Shown: positions 54,035-64,000 of the stretch, in pieces
Layout: every line of letters begins with the position of its first letter
How positions within the stretch are numbered: the first letter of the stretch is position 1
Source of the DNA: Lucinisca nassula
Lineage: Eukaryota > Mollusca > Bivalvia > Lucinida > Lucinidae
Assembly: GCA_963580285.1 (NCBI GenBank)
Contig: OY757025.1
Span: 121,741,223 to 121,805,222 of the forward strand
Reading direction: 5' to 3'
Length of the DNA stretch: 64,000 bases
The notes under the pieces: model-generated
Told to the model about the DNA's origin: nothing
The model's input: only the letters and a program-made list of their open reading frames with translations
Database searches by the model: none
Translations under genes and position numbers: made by a program

Positions 54035-55440
54035 GGCATTTCATCCCTACTCGTCCTCCATGAATAAACTGTCCTTGTAATGTATAGTACATTTATGATA
54101 ATTTCATTGGGATGATACATCACGAGTAATTATGCACAGGAAATGCATAATTTTATACCTTAACCCTTAAAACACCGAGAAAACTACATCTGAAAATGTT
54201 GACTGCTTATGTCGTCTGCTGAATTTTTTTTTCAAACTTTTTTTAAAAAATACTTTTTGCGTACAGTCAAACAATGTGGACCCAAATTGTTTGGAAAAAT
54301 GATTTTTTAAGTGACCAGCAGACGTCAAAGCAGACGACAATTGTTGTGACTGACATTTTATACCTTAACCCTTGAGACACCAATCAGAGCAATTGTCATC
54401 TGCTTTGTTGTCTGCTGGTACTTTAGCCGAGAAAAACTACATCTGAAAATGTTGTCTGCTTATGTTGTCTGCTGAATATTTTTGCAAACTTTTTACAAAT
54501 ATTTTTGCATACATATTTTTGCTCCTACAGGAGCAGTCCGATCTGGGTCCACACTGTTTGCAAAAAACTTATGTTAAAGTACTTGGCAGATGACAAAGCA
54601 GACGACAATTGTCGTGACTGGCATTTCATCCCTACTCGTCCTCCATGAATAAACTGTCCTTGTAATGTATAGTACATTTATGATAATTTCATTTGGATGA
54701 TACATCACGAGTAATTATGCACAGGAAATGCATAATTTTATACCTTAACCCTTAAAACACCGAGAAAACTACATCTGAAAATGTTGACTGCTTATGTCGT
54801 CTGCTGAATTTTTTTTCAAAGTTTTTTTAAAAAATACTTTTTGCGTACAGTCAAACAATGTGGACCCAAATCAGACTGCTCCTAGAAGAGCAGTCTGATT
54901 TGGGTCCACATTGTTTGGAAAAATGATTTTTTAAGTGACCAGCAGACGTCAAAGCAGACGACAATTGTTGTGACTGACATTTTATACCTTAACCCTTGAG
55001 ACACCAATCAGAGCAATTGTCATCTGCTTTGTTGTCTGCTGGTACTTTAGCCGAGAAAAACTACATCTGAAAATGTTGTCTGCTTATGTTGTCTGCTGAA
55101 TCGTTTTGCTAACTTTTTAAAAATATTTTTGCATACATATTTTTGCTTCTACAGGAGCAGTCCGATCTGGGTCCACACTGTATGCAAAAAAACTAATGTT
55201 AAAGTACTTGGCAGATGACAAAGCAGACGACAATTGTCGTGATTGGCATTTTATGAGTTAAAAGTTGTTGTTATTGTGAGCAGTGTGGACCCTGATCAGT
55301 CCTCCTCTAGGAGCAGCCTGATCAGGGTCCAAACTGTTTGAATGTATGCAAAAATATGTTTGTAAAGTTTGCAAGAAGATGCAGCAGACGACATAAACAG
55401 ACGCCATTTTCAGATGCAGTTTTTCTTGGCATTTTCAGGG
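54035..55440. repeat. 585 bp tandem duplication of MITE family F sequence
   Basis: 54035-54619 and 54620-55260 are direct copies at an offset of 585, beginning GGCATTTCATCCCTACTCG. Both contain TTAACCCTTRARACACC, GTCTGCTTATGTYGTCTGC, AGACGACAATTGT. The first copy lacks a 40 bp hairpin present at 54865-54920. Family F end sequence continues to 55440. Related pieces are at 1-40 and 61745-61965. Confidence 0.82.
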
Positions 55441-55897
55441 TTAACACATTATGTACTGAATAGAAGTCCCCACCCCCACACCTTATGTATTATTATTTGT
55501 TTTGAAATTTAGGATGTCTGATCGTTATTTTTAGAAATTTATTTAAACTAGGGACAGGGATGCCCCCACCTTGTAGCTGCGACACTGTCAATGATGAAAA
55601 ACTTCAACATAAATTGCTAAAGCCATCTCAGACCCGGATAGAGACAGACGGGGTAACACTATATGCCCTTTCCACCATCTTTCGAATGGAGGGGGCATAA
55701 AAATGGCTCGGTTTTCTGCAAACTGTAAAAGCCCTACTCAGATACTGCTTTACTCTTGAGAGAATGACCCAAGAAAAAATTTCATGATCTGCTGACTCGA
55801 CAGGAACTGATTCCTTCACTGACTGAGCCACAGAGGCTAGCCAAGAAAAAAAAATCTTTTTTTTTTTAATTTTTTTAAAACAAAATTCTTATCTTAC
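55440..55897. other. Intron flank next to the host exon
   Basis: Contains the GGGGGCATAA module at 55660-55700 (shared with 10040-10076) and an A/T-rich stretch at 55845-55885 directly after the exon donor site. No coding signal other than the exon. Confidence 0.5.
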
Positions 55898-56005
55898 CCT
55901 AACTGGAAATCCATCCTCGCTAGCGGTAGAACTAATTTTCTCTGCATACTGCGGATACCTCGTAACCAGCATATCCATAAAAGCCTCCTTGCTCCGCTCT
56001 GTCTC
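55898..56005 (-). CDS. SRCIN1/KIAA1217-like: Host gene exon, sickle tail/p140Cap family (upstream exon)
   Basis: A 108 nt exon of exactly 36 codons in phase 0. Read on the minus strand it is preceded by a pyrimidine-rich tract ending TTTTTTCAG and followed by GTAAGA. Its peptide begins ETERSKEAFMDMLVTRYPQY and ends DGFPVR, which continues directly into GRSRDPRRR of the next exon 43.5 kb downstream. The charged, possibly coiled segment just before the arginine-rich stretch fits my recollection of invertebrate members of this family. It has no ATG at its start, so more 5' exons must lie beyond position 64000. The splice signals and phase are seen directly. The family assignment rests mainly on the AIP3 exons. 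Confidence 0.7.
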
Positions 56006-56599
56006 CTGAAAAAAGATGGATGATTTGAGCGTACCCTCCTCAAAAGGTTACTTACAATATGGGCAAACAGGGAAGGTACAGGCGAGACTTCCCTGTATGC
56101 ACAAATGTAATATGTGCATAAAGAAAGATTTGGACAAAGAACCAGACAGAAATCTTAGCCATAGAAAGTGATGAAGCGGGTGAAGGATTGCTAATGGGAC
56201 AACCTACAAAACTAAGGTTCCTTCTCTAACAAGATGGCCGTATTCGTCTTGTCACAAGAAATGCACATAAGCCTGTGACATGGGCCAACAAGAGCACAAG
56301 ATTAGGCGCATAATGTTACAGTCTGACTGGTGTTAATTGCTTATAAAGGAGTACGCTCAAGGAACATACGCAAAAATTACGTTGAAAAAAAAAAGCTAAT
56401 GAGATTGCACAGGCTGAGCCCAGTGACAACAGTTTCACAATACAGGAACCTTTTTGTTGTTACAACAATATCTCAATTATCCGCTAGCCTTCTGTAATTT
56501 CCGCCTTTGGCCAAAGCGTGTTCAATACCTCATCAAGATTTTCATTGGTAAATATAAGTTTGTTCAGGACAGTGATTTACCATGGATGTCAAGTTTGCT

Positions 56600-57306
56600 A
56601 CAAAATAACTTGCTCCGAAAGAATTGGATACAATTGCACTTCAGGGGAACCAATTAATGCCACCTACAAACTTCATGGCGAAGTCCTGGAGACCGTCAGC
56701 TGTGCTAGGTATTTGGGGGTTGATGTATCCAGCAACCTCTCCTGGGGCTCCCACATAGACAGGATTGCCAATACTGCAAATCAGACCCTCAACTTCGTGA
56801 AGAGGAACATCAAAACCAAAATGCCAAGAGTGAGAGAGGCTGCCTATAATACCCTGGTCCGGCCGCAAGTAGAATATGCTTCGGCCATATGGGACCCCCA
56901 CCACCTTGACCAGATATACCAGATTGAGAAAGTCCAACGGCGGGCAGCCCGTTGGACTACCTGTAACTTTGACAGATCAGCGAGTGTTTCGGCCATGCTT
57001 GAAACTTTAGGTTGGCGCACCCTCGAGCAGAGGCGGGCTGATGCACGCCTCTGTCTCTTTCATAAGATTGTGCATAACATGGTCGCTGTGCCGCTCCCAA
57101 ATTATGTCATACCCAACCCACGTACGTCCCGTCGCGGCCATTCTTCAACCTTTCGGCAACTCCATACAGGGAAGGATTTTTATAAAAACTCGTTCTTTCC
57201 ACTGGCTATTGTCCAGTGGAATGCCCTTCCAGAGTCCGCTGTCAGCTCGCCAAGCCTTGACATATTCAAGGCTGAAATTGGCAAGCTGCATCATGCCAAA
57301 CCATAG
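56600..57306 (+). pseudogene. LINE ORF2 3' end, 5' truncated
   Basis: About 235 codons open to a stop at 57306. It reads GEVLETVSCARYLGVDVSSN, then VRPQVEYASAIWDPH and IEKVQRRAARW, the region C-terminal to the reverse transcriptase core in jockey/CR1-like LINEs; it ends IVQWNALPESAVSSPSLDIF. All catalytic RT parts are missing, as expected for 5' truncation at insertion. The frame is intact, so the copy is not very old. The A/T-rich sequence to about 57440 may be its 3' untranslated part. Antisense to the host gene. Confidence 0.85.
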
Positions 57307-57758
57307 ATCCCAAGTATATAGTATGTTTTTTAACCTGATTTTAACTATTCTTAACTATTTTAACCTATCATTTTTCATCCCCTCAACTGTCATACTTTAT
57401 CACTCACTATCATGCTTTTATCTTTTTATCTTATCTATTAATATACTTGGATTGTCTGACAGCGCAACATGCCTAGAATGTCCTCGCGGGCGTATGGCAT
57501 TATGTTATGAAGTCAAACACCTATGGGGCCACGAATTCAATTGTTTTGGGATTAACATCATGTCAACCCTTGTGGGTCATTTTGTGTTGTCTCCCAGAGA
57601 AAGGGGAAAAGAGAAAGAAGAGATACCCATCCCTCTCTACCCTTACCTGCTTCAAGGATAGCTGGCCTTGCTCAACTGATGGTTGGAAGCCCAGGTTACC
57701 TAAGACACACAACACTTTCACTCTGGGTTCCAATCAGCCATCCAATACAAAATGGGTT

Positions 57759-58374
57759 CCCATTTTGTACCGGAAACCCAAAAACGGGTACCCTGGCAAA
57801 CAGTACAGGCCCAGATCAGACGCCGCTAAATGCCGTGTCTGATCAGGGCCTCCACTGTTTGCTAAAGGTTCAGCCATGTTCCAAATAAATTTTAAAGTAA
57901 ACACAACCTGTCACCCCTAAATTTTGAAATGGACTCCTGCTATATATAAGGAGGAAGATTCCATTTGGTACAAAAAGGGTCAAAGGGTGAAACAAAACAG
58001 TCTAAGTCCCCTTTCAGGACCATTTTGGCCAGTCTACACTCTGACCAGAGTTGCTAGTGCTTTTATTTCTGACACTGCTCATCTTTCATATTTAACCTTT
58101 TTTGTACAAAAATGACCTTTACAGTGTTGACGGGGATGTTAAACCTCAAATCAAACAAACAAAACCAAATGGAATCTTCCTCCTTATATACAGCAGGATT
58201 TCATTTCAAAATTAAGGGATGTCAGGTTGTGTTTTCATCAAAATTGATTTGGAAAATGGCTGAAGGTTTTGCAAACAGTGTAGGCCCTGATCAGATGCCG
58301 CATTCTGCGGCGTCTGATCAGGGCCTACACTGTTTGCCCTGGTACCCGTTTTGGGGTTTCCGGTACAAAATGGG
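57759..58374. mobile_element. MITE family J, 616 bp, with an inserted SINE A tail
   Basis: Ends CCCATTTTGTACCGGAAACC and exact inverse, then AAAACGGGTACC. Two hairpins of the common type lie near each end (57795-57865; 58265-58335, apex ATGCCGCATTCTGCGGC). An inner inverted pair is GGAGGAAGATTCCATTTGG and its reverse. 58110-58165 is a SINE A 3' tail (TACAGTGTTGACGGGGATG). Confidence 0.72.
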
Positions 58375-58499
58375 TTGATAGCGTTGAATAATTACCATCT
58401 ATGGTATTTTTCTACACATGATACAGGGCTGATTTCCTCGATACTTAATTATATTCATTATTTTTTTTTATAAACCGTATTTATGGTATGTATTTGGAC

Positions 58500-58565
58500 G
58501 GACACACCCGGACAAACAGTGTAGATTCAGATGAGACTGCGGTGTCTCATCAGGGTCTACAATGT
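58500..58565. repeat. Imperfect hairpin of the common type
   Basis: ACAAACAGTGTAGATTCAG ... CATCAGGGTCTACAATG. Flanks 58380-58690 hold nothing else recognised. Confidence 0.6.
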
Positions 58566-58687
58566 TTGCCACCCATGCAGCTATTTTTAGAAACAATGTT
58601 GGGTAAAAAATTATACTTGTTCAAACTATAGAACAAGTATGGTAAGGAGTTGGGGTGTCTGAATACTAAGCGTAAATACAGTTTTGT

Positions 58688-58976
58688 TTGTTGAGGTTTA
58701 CCGTCCCCGTCAACACTGTAAAGGTCATTTTGGAGACGTTGCTTCCAATTTTGTGGGACTTTTACCCGATATTGAGATGAAATGACATCTCAAGCCGTGT
58801 CTCCCAATGAAACCAATAGGGTTTATTAGCATGGACGGTCCGCCTCACACCACATTTCCTGGACAGGCTAAGATCCTCTAAGCTGTTTACCAGTACTAGT
58901 GTGTGGGCCGGATTTAACTCTGGGTGAAAGCATCATGCAGCCCATATATTTCTTCAAGCCCTTATGGGCGGGGGCC
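58688..58976 (-). mobile_element. SINE family A copy with 10 bp target duplication
   Basis: GCGTAAATAC on the left (about 58671-58680, before an AGTTTTG tail) and again at 58980-58989. Head GGCGGGGGCC at the right end. Confidence 0.82.
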
Positions 58977-59294
58977 CTTGCGTAAATACTGTAGCACAAA
59001 TCAAAACCTTTATTATTCCAGGATCTTACAGAACTCATGGAATCAAATATCAGCTGCTTGGACTGTCAGTGACAAAATAATAAAGTATACCAATAACTGT
59101 TGCCATGGATACGTGACAAAATATATATGAGACCAAATAAAATCAGCATCTCATATAAAAGCCAATCTACTTAGCTGAAGGCTGAAGACTTCATAAGCAG
59201 ACAGGCACATGACAGTATCAAAAGCTTCCAAAAATGTCTATAATTTCACTTAGTGGACCAAGCAAAACTCTGTAACAGATGATATTCTGTTTTG

Positions 59295-61470
59295 CACGGG
59301 TGGTAATCAGGGGAACTAGCTCGAAAATGAGTCAATGGAAATTTGTTCCCTCGACACATCCGGGAGCTCTCGAGCTAGCTCCATCACCAGAAAACTTGAA
59401 AACAAAGGTAGGTCTCGAATAGTTTTATCACCATTTTTTTCTTTGTAAACTATTTATAAAAAAATCCGGCAATGCAGTTCCACATAGAAATGATTAAACT
59501 TTGTACCCCGCTAGAATTTGCCATGATAATTTGCAGCGCTGGAGTATGAATGAAACTAAACTTTTTATCACGGACCTGAAAAATTGTCAATTTATGTCAA
59601 CACGGAGATTTTGGCCGACGACTTTTTCATTTTCCGTCAAAAGTACGCCCTTCACACCCCCAGAAGTAACAGTCCTAGTGAAATGAAACATGGAACGTTT
59701 GAAATAAGCAAAATATTTTGGCCGTGATTACGTAACTTGCGACTTATGACGAAATTACTGTACGAGCTAGTCTTCTCGACAATCGAGCTAGTTCACTCGA
59801 CATGGAGATAGTGCCCTCAAAGATGAAACATTCATCAGATGACTGGGGCCTGATTCGATGTCATTCTATGGTCCCACCCAGTTTATCCAACTGGTTTCTT
59901 TACCTCTGGCTAGTGGGCCTGGTGGTTAAGTGCGCTGTCTGGCTGGCTTAACCATTTAGCTGCAAACTGAGATTTGACATAATACATTTTTATATTGCAT
60001 GTTCGATTTTCTTTTCAGTTGGGCGCTTTCCAAGGAAAAAGTTCCAAAGGACTATTCATGAGCAGAAAAATACCGGACATGCAACAAAAAAAATATATAT
60101 ATTTATATTCCTGTGCTAGATAATCGGGCGCCTCTTTACTTTTTATTCCCTAGATTATTATAGTTATTCATGAATCATTTGACTAAGTATCATCCCTACA
60201 TTTTGAGTATTTTTTCCGATAGAGGCTTTTGTCTGTCTGTCTGTCTGTCTGTCCATCCGTCTGTACGTTTGTTCTTTCGTTCATCTGTCTTCCAATGGAC
60301 CCATCCATCTAAATACCCACTCACTTACCCCTCTCTGTAGTGTACACATCCATCTAACCAACATCCATCCATCCATTGATCCGTTCTAAATTGGAAGCAA
60401 CTAGGTGGGCGAAATGACTCAGGGGGCGAAAAGACCAGGCTTGTGGACGAAACAGCTATGGGTGCAAAATGGGGCGAAACTACCAGGGAGGAACGACTGA
60501 GGGGCCGTCTTGTGGGCATAGTATCTTGTTACTCCACTAGCCAGAGGTAAAGAAACCAGTTGGATAAATTGCCTGGAAAGACATCGAATCAGGCCCCAGT
60601 CATCTGATGGATGTTTCATCTTTATTTTTTGAGGGCAATATCTCCATGTCGAGTGAATTGGAAGGAGGCGAAGCAACTAGGTGGGCGAAATGACTCAGGG
60701 TGCGAAAAGACCAGGCTTTGTGGACGAAACAGCTATGGGTGCAAAATGGGGCGAAACGACCAGGGAGAAACGACTGAGGGGCCGTCTTGTGGGCATAGTA
60801 TCTTGTTACCCCATTTGACAGAGGTAAAGAAACCAGTTGGATAAATTACCATAGAAAGACATCGAATCAGGCCCCAGTCATCTGATAGATGTTTCATCTT
60901 CATTTTGAGGCCAATATCTCCATGTCGAGTGAACTAGCTCCTTGTCGAGAAGACTAGCTCGGACAGTAATTTCGTCATAAGTCGCAAGTTACGTAATCAC
61001 GGCCAAAATATTTTGCTTATTTCAAACGTTCCATGTTTCATTTCACTAGGGATGTTGCTTCTGGGGGTGTGAAGGGCGTACTTTTGGCGGAAAATGAAAA
61101 ATCGGCTGCCAAAATCTCCGTGTTGACATAAATTGACAATTGTTCAGGTCCGTGATAAAAAGTTTAGTTTCATTCATACTCCAGCGCTGCAAATTGATAA
61201 AAAGTTTAGTTTCATTCATACTCCAGCGCTGCAAATTTCCATGGCAAATTCTAGCGGGGTACAAAGTTAAATCATTTCTATGTGGAACTGCATTGCCGGA
61301 TTTTTTTATAAATAGCTTACAAAGGAGAAAATGGTGATACAACTCTTCAACACCTACCTTTGTTTACAAGTTTTGTGGCGATGGAGCTAGCTCGAGAGTT
61401 CCCGGATGTGTCGAGGGAACAAATTTCCATTGACTCATTTTCGAGCTAGTTCCCCTGATTACCACCCGTG
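59295..61470. mobile_element. Foldback element, 2.18 kb, 5 bp target duplication
   Basis: TTTTG on both sides (59290-59294, 61471-61475). The ends CACGGGTGGTAATCAGGGGA and inverse start arms of about 600 bp (59295-59915 against 60808-61470) with few differences. The right arm has a 50 bp duplication near 61190. The middle has a direct repeat of about 245 bp (60410-60640 and 60660-60900) and a CTGT/CATC simple repeat (60225-60380). No transposase frame found. A CAC terminus with a 5 bp duplication would fit Transib-like elements, but so might others. Confidence 0.78.
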
Positions 61471-61744
61471 TTTTGGGCTGATTGTTTATCGATAGACCAA
61501 AGTTATAAAGCAGAGAAGCTTTTCAATACTGAAGTCCATGTTGTTATCACAGACTTGTCGGAAACCCAGGTAACAGTTATTTATAGAAAATAGCCGAGCT
61601 AATCTTACTGCTGTTGAGGTCGGAGTGTTGCATATGAAGGATATCTATAGAATCTTGAATGGCATTACATGTTAGGCAAACAGAGTATATCCAGATCAGA
61701 CAGCGGAATCTGATCAGGGTCTATACTGTTTGCTTACCAGGAAT

Positions 61745-61965
61745 TAACCCTTAAGATGCCGAGACAAACTACATCCGAAAATGTCGTCTGCATATGTCGT
61801 CTGCTGCATCTTCTTGCAAACTTTTTAAAAATATTTTTTCATATAGACAAACAGTGTGGACCCAGATTAGACTGCTTCTGATCTGGGTCCACATTTACCA
61901 AAGCTAATTTTACAGACGACAAAGCAGACAACAATTGTCTGAATTGACATTTTATCGGTTAAGGG
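61745..61965. mobile_element. MITE family F copy
   Basis: TTAACCCTTAAGATGCCGAG to TTATCGGTTAAGGG with CAGACGACAAAGCAGAC; the hairpin at 61845-61895 is shortened. A single hairpin at 61680-61730 precedes it. Confidence 0.72.
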
Positions 61966-62011
61966 CTAAAGGACAGAGACAATTGACCCATCAGTGCTGT
62001 CAGTGCTTTGA

Positions 62012-62043
62012 TTTTTTTTTTTTTTTGGGGGGGGGGGGGGGGG
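62012..62043 (+). repeat. T15 followed by G17
   Basis: A run of 15 T and then 17 G. Length in the read data may be uncertain. Confidence 0.9.
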
Positions 62044-62141
62044 TCATTTTCAGACAAATTATTAGTCTTGCAATTTCAAGTAAATCATCTGTTAGACACA
62101 AGTCAATACATGTTCTTCAAACTATTCAATAAATCACTTAA

Positions 62142-62555
62142 CCCTTGTCCTGCTGAATATTTTAATCTGCCACATGCACTACTAATTATCAACCAATCAG
62201 ATTACTTGATTCAAATTATTGCATTAAATTCACAATCTGAATAACAAACAGTGTAGATCCTGATCAGATGGCTTCTGAAGAAGCCATCTGATCTGGATCT
62301 ACATTGTTTGAAAGATAAGGCATAGCCGGGCTCAGCAGGACAAGGGTTAACCCTTGTCCTGCTGAATATTTTAATCTGCCACACGCACTACTAATTATCA
62401 ACCAATCAGATTACTTGATTCAAATTATTGCAACAAATTCACAGTCCGAATGACAAACAATGTAGATCCTGATCAGATGGCTTCTTCAGAAGCCATCTGA
62501 TCTGGATCTACATTGTTTCAAAGATAAGGCATATCTGGGCTCAGCATGACAAGGG
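62142..62555. mobile_element. Two adjacent MITE family G copies sharing one TTAA
   Basis: 62142-62346 and 62351-62555, both 205 bp in the same orientation, with TTAA at 62138-62141, 62347-62350 and 62556-62559. Hairpins GGCTTCTGAAGAAGCC and GGCTTCTTCAGAAGCC. Confidence 0.88.
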
Positions 62556-62559
62556 TTAA

Positions 62560-62900
62560 AATAAAATTTTTGCTGCCACTGCTAAAGCTATTTTGTTTTT
62601 CAGCAAAAATACTAGAGCATTACATACTATTTGTTTGTATGTTCCAGTGTTTCAGTGTAACATACCACCTACAACTCTTATGGCCATGTGGAGACAGGAA
62701 AAGCCAGACGACCCCTAGTTTATAAGGGAAGTCAGCTGAACGACTACACAGTGAATTTGCTTAACGAATACACTGTGGGGGCTTGTGTATTCCACATTAT
62801 AACTGCTAAGATATTTAACGTTACCATAACAAGTCAACTCGTTAATGCAACAACCCTTTGACCAACTGGGTCACAATCAAAACAATGTCCCCCCACCATA
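62560..62900. other. Worn MITE A remnant and unassigned sequence
   Basis: GCTAAAGCTATTTTGTTTTTCAG-like sequence near 62583 and CAACAACCCTTTGACCAACTG near 62850 recall family A ends; the rest is unassigned. Confidence 0.45.
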
Positions 62901-64000
62901 AATGTATATTAAATTAATAACGAGGTTAAAGTCACCAAAATGTAAACTCTTTAAACAAGCCAGTTTTGGCCTGTGACCTTAAAAACCAAACAGTCATTAA
63001 AAATGCTCAGATCACCAGACAAATTTGGCAAACTGTAATTTAATATTCTACCGATTTTGACCAACATTCATAGAATCTTAAATGATATAGGCTACAGATA
63101 AGCCATTTTTTTGCCCCAAAAGAACAGATTTCGGGAGACCTTGGCCTTAGAGTGCAGACAAGCCATTTTTGGCCCAAAAGTGACCATTTTTGGGGGGCCT
63201 GTGACCTTGAAAAAAGGTCAAGGTCACCAAAATCTCATCAAGTCTGAGGTATGTTGTATTGATATATTGTACCGAGTTTGACTATAATTAACAGATTCGT
63301 TAATGAGTTAGAGTGCAAACAAGCCATTTTTCACCCAAAATTGACTGTCTTAGCTTTGGAGCGCTGTGACCTTGTAAAAAGGTCTAGGTCACCAAAATCT
63401 AACCAAATCTGCGGTTTGTTGTAATGATATATTGTACCAAGTTTGATAAAAAAATCAATCATTTAGATAATGAGATAGCATGCAGACAAGCCATTTTTGG
63501 CCGAAAACTGACTGTTTTGGGGTTGCTGTGACTTTGAAAATGAGGTCAAGGTCACCAAAATCTAATCAAATCTGTGGTTTGTTGTAATGATATATTGTAC
63601 CAAGGTTGCCGAAAAATGGTCAATTCGTTAATGAGATAGAGTGCAGACAAGCCATTTTTGGTCCAAAAATGACTGTTTTTGGGTTGCTGTGACCTTGAAA
63701 ATGTGGTCAAAGTCACCAAAATCTAATCAAATCTGCGGTTTGTTGTAAAGATATATTGTACCAAGTTTGACAAAAATTGATATTTGTTAATGAGATAGAG
63801 TGCAGACAAGCAATTTTTGGCCCAAAATGACTGTTTTTGGGTCGCTGTGACCTTCAAAATGAGGTCAAGGTCACTATAATCTAATCAAATTTGGTGGTAT
63901 ATTTTAATGATATATTGTACCAAGTTTGACTAAAATAAATCATTTCGTGAATGAGAAAGAGTGCAGACAGGCCATTTTGGGCCAAAATATGACAGTTTTT
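62900..64000. repeat. Satellite of about 160-165 bp, at least six units, running off the window
   Basis: GCAGACAAGCCATTTTTGG recurs near 63155, 63480, 63641 and 63961, with variants between. Each unit has GTGACCTTGAAAATGAGG and TCAAGGTCACCAAAATC. The array is not closed at the right edge. Confidence 0.9.

Overview
This is nuclear DNA from an invertebrate animal, most likely a bivalve mollusc (taxon inferred from repeat style, not proven). It has small well-spliced exons separated by very long introns, many tRNA-derived SINEs, one of them MetaSINE-like, a second abundant SINE ending GACGTTAAACC plus CAAA-type repeats, dozens of palindromic MITEs, satellites of about 160 bp, and no operons or prokaryotic signals.

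Host gene. Four exons on the minus strand (55898-56005, 12188-12371, 9113-9311, 5251-5410) join in perfect phase. They encode part of a sickle tail/p140Cap (KIAA1217/SRCIN1) family protein, including its AIP3-type domain. The window is therefore the inside of one large gene, and everything else lies in its introns, the largest about 43.5 kb, or beyond its outermost visible exons.

Main passengers. (1) A 12.33 kb Ty3/gypsy-type LTR retrotransposon at 14006-26335, minus strand, sense to the host gene. It has 2429 bp LTRs that differ at only 3 sites, a 4 bp target duplication, a tRNA-Leu-like primer site, intact gag and pol joined by a recognisable -1 frameshift signal, and an intact third ORF in the env position. 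That ORF encodes two C2H2 zinc fingers plus a charged coiled-coil tail and sits directly after a good splice acceptor. (2) A 2.84 kb PIF/Harbinger element at 2098-4940 with perfect 36 bp terminal repeats. It keeps an apparently intact two-exon Myb/MADF-like gene, but its transposase is truncated and carries stop codons. (3) A foldback element made of two inverted halves of a Tc1 transposase (757-1602). (4) A 3.9 kb Mutator-like composite with an 11 bp target duplication (43455-47349), carrying a minisatellite and SINEs. (5) A 2.2 kb foldback element with CAC ends and a 5 bp duplication (59295-61470). (6) A hAT-like element (37492-39028), and fragments of a mariner, a LINE and a second reverse transcriptase.

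The remaining space is mostly MITEs and SINEs nested in each other, often with readable target duplications that give their order of insertion. A recurrent 60-70 bp hairpin with variable apex but matched arms occurs in several otherwise different MITE families, and a single arm of it appears to have been amplified into the 44.1-45.6 kb minisatellite. Three separate satellites of about 160 bp carry AAGGTCA/TCAAGGTCA motifs. No tRNA, rRNA or CRISPR locus was found.
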